A DNA stretch of 64,000 nt, from positions 62,001 through 126,000 of the forward strand of contig CAVOYQ010000018.1 of NCBI GenBank assembly GCA_963700705.1, in the 5' to 3' direction. This document shows, piece by piece, positions 59,222-64,000 of the stretch. The position numbers were made by a program, and so were the translations under genes. The stretch comes from JAHEFT01 sp963700705. GTDB taxonomy: Bacteria > Pseudomonadota > Gammaproteobacteria > Xanthomonadales > SZUA-36. Numbering within the stretch: position 1 is the first letter of the stretch; each line of letters begins with the position of its first letter. The notes under the pieces were generated by a model. That model was not told the origin of the DNA. It did no database searches and saw only the letters and a list, made by a program, of their open reading frames with translations.

Positions 59222-59970
59222 ATTATGCTTTGCCGGCTCTGGCTGATTTTCTTGATTAAATTGGACAGGGTCGACTGGGCCTTGCTTTGTCTTTCCATGG
59301 CCATTTGCAGCCTTAACATGTCCATTTCTTCCATTTCGTTCACGGTGACCAGATTGTCCCTGAGTTGATCATTTGTCGCGTCAATTTCCGCCTTTGTGAC
59401 CGTTTGGCTACTCATTCTCAGCCGGGAATTTTCCGACGGATTGGCCACAACAGTTCTTGATGACTGTCCATTCAACAGCAACTGATATGAATCGAGCTGT
59501 TGCCTGGTGACATTCTGCCTGTTTTCATTCAGCTGTTTCCTGGCTTCCTGCAAGGCCTTTGCTTTCTCATTTTTCGCCAGGATATTGTCCTGTAGGCCTC
59601 TCGAATCTTCATGTAGGCGCTTTGAATACTCCATCATGACCAGAAAGGCCAAACCGAAAACATCCAGGCCACTCGAACGACGATTGAGATATTTGGTCGT
59701 CAGATCAATCACGGCGGGTTCGTCCAATTGATTTTCATACACATCATTGGCCGTGCTTTTTACCCATCTGACATGCCTTGGATTGATTTGTGAAATGGCT
59801 TGCTGATAGAAAATTTCCTGATCACTCTGAGTTGTGCCATTTCCATCGCCGGCCGATAGCTGCAGGGACGGACTGAGCATGATCAGGAATGAGGTAGCTT
59901 TTGTGATGGAATTTCCAGGCAAAAGCCGATTGCGCCGTTTCTGAAGTTCAACCCCGAACGAAACGGTCAC
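59206..59970 (-). CDS. Hypothetical alpha-helical/coiled-coil protein
   Basis: A 254-residue protein of unknown family. The first 40 residues may be a secretion signal (TKATSFLIMLSPSLQLSAGD). The middle is Asp/Asn/Gln-rich helical sequence (KYLNRRSSGLDVFGLAFLVM; SRGLQDNILAKNEKAKALQE). The C-terminal third is a regular coiled coil (DNLVTVNEMEEMDMLRLQMA, then SNLIKKISQSRQSIIQNLK). AT content is higher than the neighbours. The helical tail resembles secreted helical filament or needle components, but no secretion-system genes lie nearby, so I do not assign a role. Confidence 0.6.
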   Translation of the reverse strand: MTVSFGVELQKRRNRLLPGNSITKATSFLIMLSPSLQLSAGDGNGTTQSDQEIFYQQAISQINPRHVRWVKSTANDVYENQLDEPAVIDLTTKYLNRRSSGLDVFGLAFLVMMEYSKRLHEDSRGLQDNILAKNEKAKALQEARKQLNENRQNVTRQQLDSYQLLLNGQSSRTVVANPSENSRLRMSSQTVTKAEIDATNDQLRDNLVTVNEMEEMDMLRLQMAMERQSKAQSTLSNLIKKISQSRQSIIQNLK

Positions 59971-59997
59971 TTTCGCTTACTCCACTTCGATCGTAAT

Positions 59998-60384
59998 CTA
60001 CTCGGATGCGATCATCGGGTCAAAGGGAACATGCAGGTAGTCGCCCAGAACCAGTTGCAGCGTGTGCTTTCCAGGCGCCAGTTCGATGGTGGTTTCGGTC
60101 TGGCCTCCGCCGAAGTGAATGTAATTGGCAGTGGAGGGGATGGGAAGCATCGGCGGCGGTAAGCCGGCGTCGATAACCAGGTGATGGTGCCCGGTATTGA
60201 CACGCTCGACTCCCGCCGGGGCAACGCCCATGTTTTTCAGACCAAACCTGACAGTAACGGGATTCGAAACTGTCTCGCCGTTTAGTGGAGAAATGATATA
60301 AACCTCTGCGCCTTCGGGCGCCGGTGTTGCAGCCCAAAGAACCGTTGAGGCCAGCAGAGTCAATACCGCCACGATCCGTTTCAT
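59998..60384 (-). CDS. DUF4399-like periplasmic protein
   Basis: A 128-residue protein with signal peptide (MKRIVAVLTLLASTVLWA). Then EVYIISPLNGETVSNPVTVR, a HHHLVIDAGLPP motif and ELAPGKHTLQLVLGDYLHVP. This Pro/His pattern matches DUF4399 domains, small beta proteins of unknown function found in secreted proteins. No operon partner is evident. Confidence 0.75.
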   Translation of the reverse strand: MKRIVAVLTLLASTVLWAATPAPEGAEVYIISPLNGETVSNPVTVRFGLKNMGVAPAGVERVNTGHHHLVIDAGLPPPMLPIPSTANYIHFGGGQTETTIELAPGKHTLQLVLGDYLHVPFDPMIASE

Positions 60385-60619
60385 TGAATTTCTCCTCGAA
60401 TTGGACTGGATGCAGGATGCATCCAGGTGACTGAGACTACAGCGAATGGTTTGAAAATCCAATCTCCGGATATTTGTGGAGGTTCTGAAAACGGAGGTCT
60501 GACCATCAGGATTCCCATTCCGGATTTACGAAAAACTCTTATATCGAGTTGCCAGATTTTGGGATAAAATCCGCGCACTTTTTCTGGTGAGAATCCCATT
60601 GTTCAAGGAGATAGAGGCG

Positions 60620-61405
60620 ATGTTGTACGATTTCCCCACCTGGGTGATCGTGTTGGGACTGCTGTTCGTGCCCTGGCGGCAAACGAGGCCGGTTTTCGTT
60701 ACGGGCGCTGGCACCAGGGACGGGAATCGGAACTGTCAAAGACGGTATCAAACACGCTAAAAGGCAGCATATTTGCGCTGGTTGCCCTGTTGCTGGCGTT
60801 CTCGTTTTCGGCGACTTCGAGTCGCTACGATATGCGCCAGCGCCTGGTTCTCGACCAGGCCAACGCGATCGGCACGGTTTACCTGAGGGCCGGTCTGTTG
60901 GGCGAGCCCGCCAGCAGCAATATTCGCAGTACGCTGCGCCAGTACGTCGACGTGCGGCTTGAGCATTTCCGCGCCGGATACCACACCGAGGCAGTCAGCC
61001 CGGCTGCAGCTCGAAATAGACGGGTTGATGAACACGCTGTGGAAGGAAGTGGAACGGGAGAACTCGACGGATCCCGAAGCGGTGCGCACCAGCCTGATCG
61101 TGCCGGCCGCCAACGAGGTGATCGATCTCAGTTCTACCCGGGCATGGGCCAACCGCAACCACCTGCCGGACCCGGTATTGGCCCTGCTGCTAGCCAGCGT
61201 AGTGATTTCCAGCCTGCTACTGGGACATTCGTCGGGCCAGGCGGCCCGGCGGCACCCCGGTCTGTGGCTGGCCTCCAACGTGGTGCTGGCGCTGGTGCTC
61301 TACGTCGTACTCGATTTCGACCGGCCCAGGCGGGGCATGATCCTGATCGATCAGATGCCGCTGATTGAATTGCAGGCTTCGCTGGAGGCGATGAAGACGA
61401 ACTGA
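60620..61405 (+). CDS. DUF4239-like integral membrane protein, two frameshifts
   Basis: Three frames make one protein of about 260 residues. It starts MLYDFPTWVIVLGLLF (ATG 60620 after GAGG), slips near 60670 to ALAANEAGFRYGRWHQGRES and NTLKGSIFALVALLLAFSFS, and slips again near 61005 to LQLEIDGLMNTLWKEVEREN. It ends with two helices (LALLLASVVISSLLLGHSSG and LWLASNVVLALVLYVVLDFD). The hairpin with a long periplasmic or cytoplasmic loop fits DUF4239/bestrophin-like proteins; function unknown. Confidence 0.68.
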
Positions 61406-61460
61406 GGCGTCCCGCTTTCCTGCCTTCGGCTGGGAAATGTGCTCAGGGCGCTTGTTCGCT

Positions 61461-62638
61461 TCAAAGTCTTGCCAGGCGGGCTCCTGCCTCCGCCAGGGTG
61501 CGGTCGTTCTTGGCGAAACAAAAACGCAACACGCGCTGCCGTGGCGGGCGGTCATAAAACACCGACACCGGAATGGCCGCAACCTGGTGCTCCCGGGTCA
61601 GGGTTATGGCGAATTCGGTGTCCTTCTGCGTCACTGATGGCGCTGTAGTCCGCCAATTGGAAATAGGTGCCCGCAGAGGGCAGCAGCTGAAACCGGGATT
61701 CAGCCAGCAGGCGGCAAAACAGGTCGCGCTTTTGCTGGTAGAAACCCCCGAGTTCTTCGTGGAACTGCGGGCAGTCCCGGATGAAGTCGGCCAGCGCATA
61801 CTGCAGGGGTGTGTTGGTGGCGAAATTGATGTACTGGTGGATGAGAAGAAACTGCTCCATCAGCGGCGCCGGCGCCACGCAGTATCCGACGCGCCAGCCG
61901 GTCGCATGGTAGGTTTTGCCGAAGGATGAAATGCAAAACGCCCTGCTGGCCAGGTCCGGATATCGAAGCAGGCTCAGATGCGGTCTGCCGTCGAACGTGA
62001 TGTGCTCGTAGACCTCGTCCGACAGCAGCAGAATGTTGGTATCTTCAATCACCTGCCGCAGCCCCTCGATATCCTCAGCCGACCACACGGCGCCCGACGG
62101 ATTGTGCGGGTTGTTCAGCAGAATCAGGCGCGTGCGATCAGTTACGGCTTCTTTGACACGCTGCCAGTCAATCCGGAAATCCGGGTACTCGAGTGGAATG
62201 CGCACCGCGCGGCCGCCGTTCAGCCGGATGCCGGGTTCGTAGGTGTCGTAGGCCGGGTCGAAAAGGATGACTTCGTCCCCGGACCCGACCACGGCCGTGA
62301 TCGCACAGTAGATGGCTTCCGTGGCGCCGGGCGTCACGGCCACCTGTCTTGCCGGGTCCACAGAAAGGCCATAGAGGGTTTCCACCTTGCGCGCTATTTG
62401 CTCGAGCAGGTCCGGTACGCCGGCCAGCGGCGCATATTGATTGTGGCCATTCGCCATGTGCCAGGCCACCCGTTCCCGCAACAAAGGCGGGCCATCGAAA
62501 TCCGGATATCCCTGGGACAGGTTGATCGCCCCGAAGTCCTTCGCCATTTTCGACATGATCGCGAATATGGTCGTGCCCGCACCCGGCAACTTGCTCTTCA
62601 GTGTCCGCCCGAATTGTGTTCAACAGCGCTCCGTCCAT
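61461..62638 (-). CDS. PLP aminotransferase (methionine/kynurenine aminotransferase, YbdL-like), two frameshifts
   Basis: Class I/II fold. Seen: INLSQGYPDFDGP, VTPGATEAIYCAITAVVGSG, LLNNPHNPSGAVWS, LLSDEVYEHITFDGRPH and the PLP lysine in SSFGKTYHATGWRVGY. The N-terminus starts at ATG 62638 (MDGALLNTIRADT) and changes frame into LKSKLPGAGTTIFAIMS near 62590. The C-terminus changes frame near 61630 into KDTEFAITLTREHQVAAIPV, ending FCFAKNDRTLAEAGARL. Corrected length about 390 residues, like YbdL. It transaminates methionine or aromatic keto acids in E. coli; specificity here is unproven. Confidence 0.88.
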
Positions 62639-62711
62639 GGCGTAACCTGGCGTTATCCTAACCCGAACGCCTGGAACGATCGAGTGGCAATCCATATTCA
62701 ATCCCAATCAG

Positions 62712-63329
62712 TCATCGAGCGGGTTTGATCGGTTCTCTGAACTTTTGGAGCTCCGACTCCAGCGCAATGATTTGCTCGTCACGTTGCGCCAGCGCGGCCG
62801 TGACATCCACCGCGTCAAAACGCTGCGGAATGTGTTGGGGGCAGTTCGTATCCCAGGCTGTTACCGTGAGCAGAATGTTCTGTGACGCCCGGGCTTTGTA
62901 AGCCGGCGGCATCAGACGTGCAGTTAGCTCCTCGTCACCCTCCACCACGCGTGCAACGCCCCAGATCTTGACGCGACTCTGTCGGGCATAGTCGATGAGA
63001 AACAGATGGGCCTTCGGGTTTTCAGCCAGGTTGCCGATTGTGATGTATTGCTTGTTGCCTACGAAATCGACAAATCCGATGGTTTCCTGGTTGAGCACCT
63101 GCAGGAAGCCGGCCGGGCCGCCGCGGTGCTGAATGTAGGGCTGCCCATCACCATTGACGGTAGCCAGGAAGGCGCTTGTCTGAGCTTCAATGAATACTTT
63201 CAGATCTGCGTCGACAAGCGTTTTCCAGGAGCCTGCCTCTTCCATGCGTGCATAGGCGCCCCGCGAGCCTTTGCGTTGCTGAATGGATTTGACAATGGGG
63301 GTGAAGGCGATATCACTGGAATAGCTCAT
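62712..63329 (-). CDS. Pyridoxamine-5'-phosphate-oxidase-like FMN-binding protein
   Basis: A 205-residue flavin-split-barrel protein. The start MSYSSDIAFTPIVKSIQQRK (ATG 63329) has AAGGAG seven bases upstream; the ATG at 63335 is too close to it. Motifs: FIEAQTSAFLATVNGDGQPY, QHRGGPAGFLQVLNQETIGF, NKQYITIGNLAENPKAHLFL and RVKIWGVARVVEGDEEL. The family covers FMN-dependent oxidoreductases that reduce varied small molecules. It follows the AhpD-like gene in the same direction, and both may be part of one stress-response unit. Confidence 0.85.
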   Translation of the reverse strand: MSYSSDIAFTPIVKSIQQRKGSRGAYARMEEAGSWKTLVDADLKVFIEAQTSAFLATVNGDGQPYIQHRGGPAGFLQVLNQETIGFVDFVGNKQYITIGNLAENPKAHLFLIDYARQSRVKIWGVARVVEGDEELTARLMPPAYKARASQNILLTVTAWDTNCPQHIPQRFDAVDVTAALAQRDEQIIALESELQKFREPIKPAR

Positions 63330-63447
63330 GGGCATGCTCCTTGTCCGGTGGTCGGGCCCGGGCCTGCCTGGAGCGTTTGCAACAAGCGTCGGCCCGGCGC
63401 CCAGGGCCACGGTTCAACTGGCCTTACGCAACTCGACGGTGGGAAAG

Positions 63448-63967
63448 TCAATGTCGGTTTTTGCTGACTTCGTTGACGTAGTTGGTCCAGGTGTTCAACG
63501 CCACGTGCTGCACGATTTCGATTACCTCGGCATCGCTGTAGCCGGCGTCCCGGACGACCCCTAAATCCGCATCGCAGATGTGGCCACGCTTTCGCACGAC
63601 TTTGACCGCGAAACTGACCGCGGCGTCGGCTTTGGCGTCGTTTGACCAGCCCTGAAGATTGGCGGCAATCTCAGCCTCGTCGAGTTTTGCTACGTGTTTG
63701 CCGAGATAGGCATGAGCCGCTGGCAGTAGCCGCAATCGTTGACCGCAGCCACGGCCAGAGCGATGCGTTCACGGGTCGCGGCGGACAGGGTGCCTTTGGC
63801 CAGAGCAGCGGACAGGCCCAGGTAGCCTTCCAGCGCGGCCGGGCTATTGGCCACCAGGCGGAACAGGTTGGGTACGGAGCCGATTTGTTTTTTCACAGCC
63901 TGCAATAAAGGCTGTGCGGCGGGAGGCGCGCAGCATCAATGCTGGCGGGGGTCGGAATGCGTGACAT
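63448..63967 (-). CDS. Carboxymuconolactone decarboxylase/AhpD-family protein, two frameshifts
   Basis: About 174 residues from ATG 63967 (MSRIPTPASIDAAR). After a slip near 63915 it reads LLQAVKKQIGSVPNLFRLVA, NSPAALEGYLGLSAALAKGT and TRERIALAVAAVNDCGYC. The catalytic CxxC is followed, after another slip near 63720, by AAHAYLGKHVAKLDEAEI. It ends HVALNTWTNYVNEVSKNRH. AhpD-like proteins act as thiol hydroperoxidases or reductants. The N-terminal end may be clipped by the window edge only in its promoter. Confidence 0.83.
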
Positions 63968-64000
63968 GGTGTTTCTCCGTGGTTGTAAAGGCGCCGGCGG

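Overview
The window looks like a chromosomal segment of a Gammaproteobacterium, probably marine or salt-exposed. The evidence is the tsaD / rpsU-yqeY-dnaG-rpoD block, an outer-membrane gene set (tamAB, a pqiAABC-type MCE system, a TonB receptor, an RND pump) and a sucrose-synthesis operon of the kind known from halotolerant methanotrophs. GC content looks fairly high except in a few accessory patches. I cannot name the genus; an uncultured marine order is a guess. At least twenty genes or gene pieces are broken by single-base insertions or deletions, including rpoD, which cannot be lost. The sequence therefore very probably comes from an uncorrected long-read assembly, and most 'pseudogenes' here are likely artefacts. 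I annotate such genes over their full span and give the break points.

Layout. 1-2183: end of an SDR reductase, a REP-type palindrome cluster, folK and folB (folate), and tsaD (tRNA t6A). 2338-3897: a gamma-glutamyltransferase-like gene set into the usual tsaD/rpsU divergent gap. 4003-8406: rpsU, yqeY, dnaG, rpoD, then a terminator. 8619-9316: a VapBC-type toxin-antitoxin pair. 9379-9455: tRNA-Ile2 (CAT anticodon). 9456-14251: a 4.8-kb segment bounded by a 17-bp repeat of the tRNA 3' end. It carries a 1375-residue caspase-like / STAND NTPase / transmembrane / 14-WD40 protein and is the best candidate for a poorly described system. 14316-20216: sps-spp-fructokinase-amylosucrase. 20385-23881: pqiA1-pqiA2-pqiB-pqiC. 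24445-27160: LysR regulator divergent from isocitrate lyase. 27302-29596: glutamine synthetase-like ligase and a PHP nuclease. 29609-32287: a large membrane protein with a spermidine-synthase-like end.

32410-37628: an RHS/YD-repeat polymorphic-toxin-like protein with a golvesin-like insert, an unusual C-terminal tip and a candidate immunity gene. 37804-40195: HAD hydrolase, tag, and a Cys/Met-metabolism PLP enzyme. 40241-43233: an arginine-deiminase-like hydrolase divergent from a TonB receptor. 43267-45873: moaC, and moaE-moaD-moaA plus a DUF3144-like gene on the other strand. 45938-51688: tamB and tamA. 51757-59221: MBL hydrolase, RND adaptor and permease, LytTR regulator, secreted MBL hydrolase. 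59206-63967: a coiled-coil protein, a DUF4399-like protein, a DUF4239-like membrane protein, a YbdL-type aminotransferase, a PPOX flavoprotein and an AhpD-like protein.

The core genes serve translation, replication, transcription and cofactor synthesis. The accessory genes fall into three themes: osmolyte (sucrose) metabolism, envelope lipid and protein transport, and conflict systems (VapBC, caspase-STAND-WD40, RHS).
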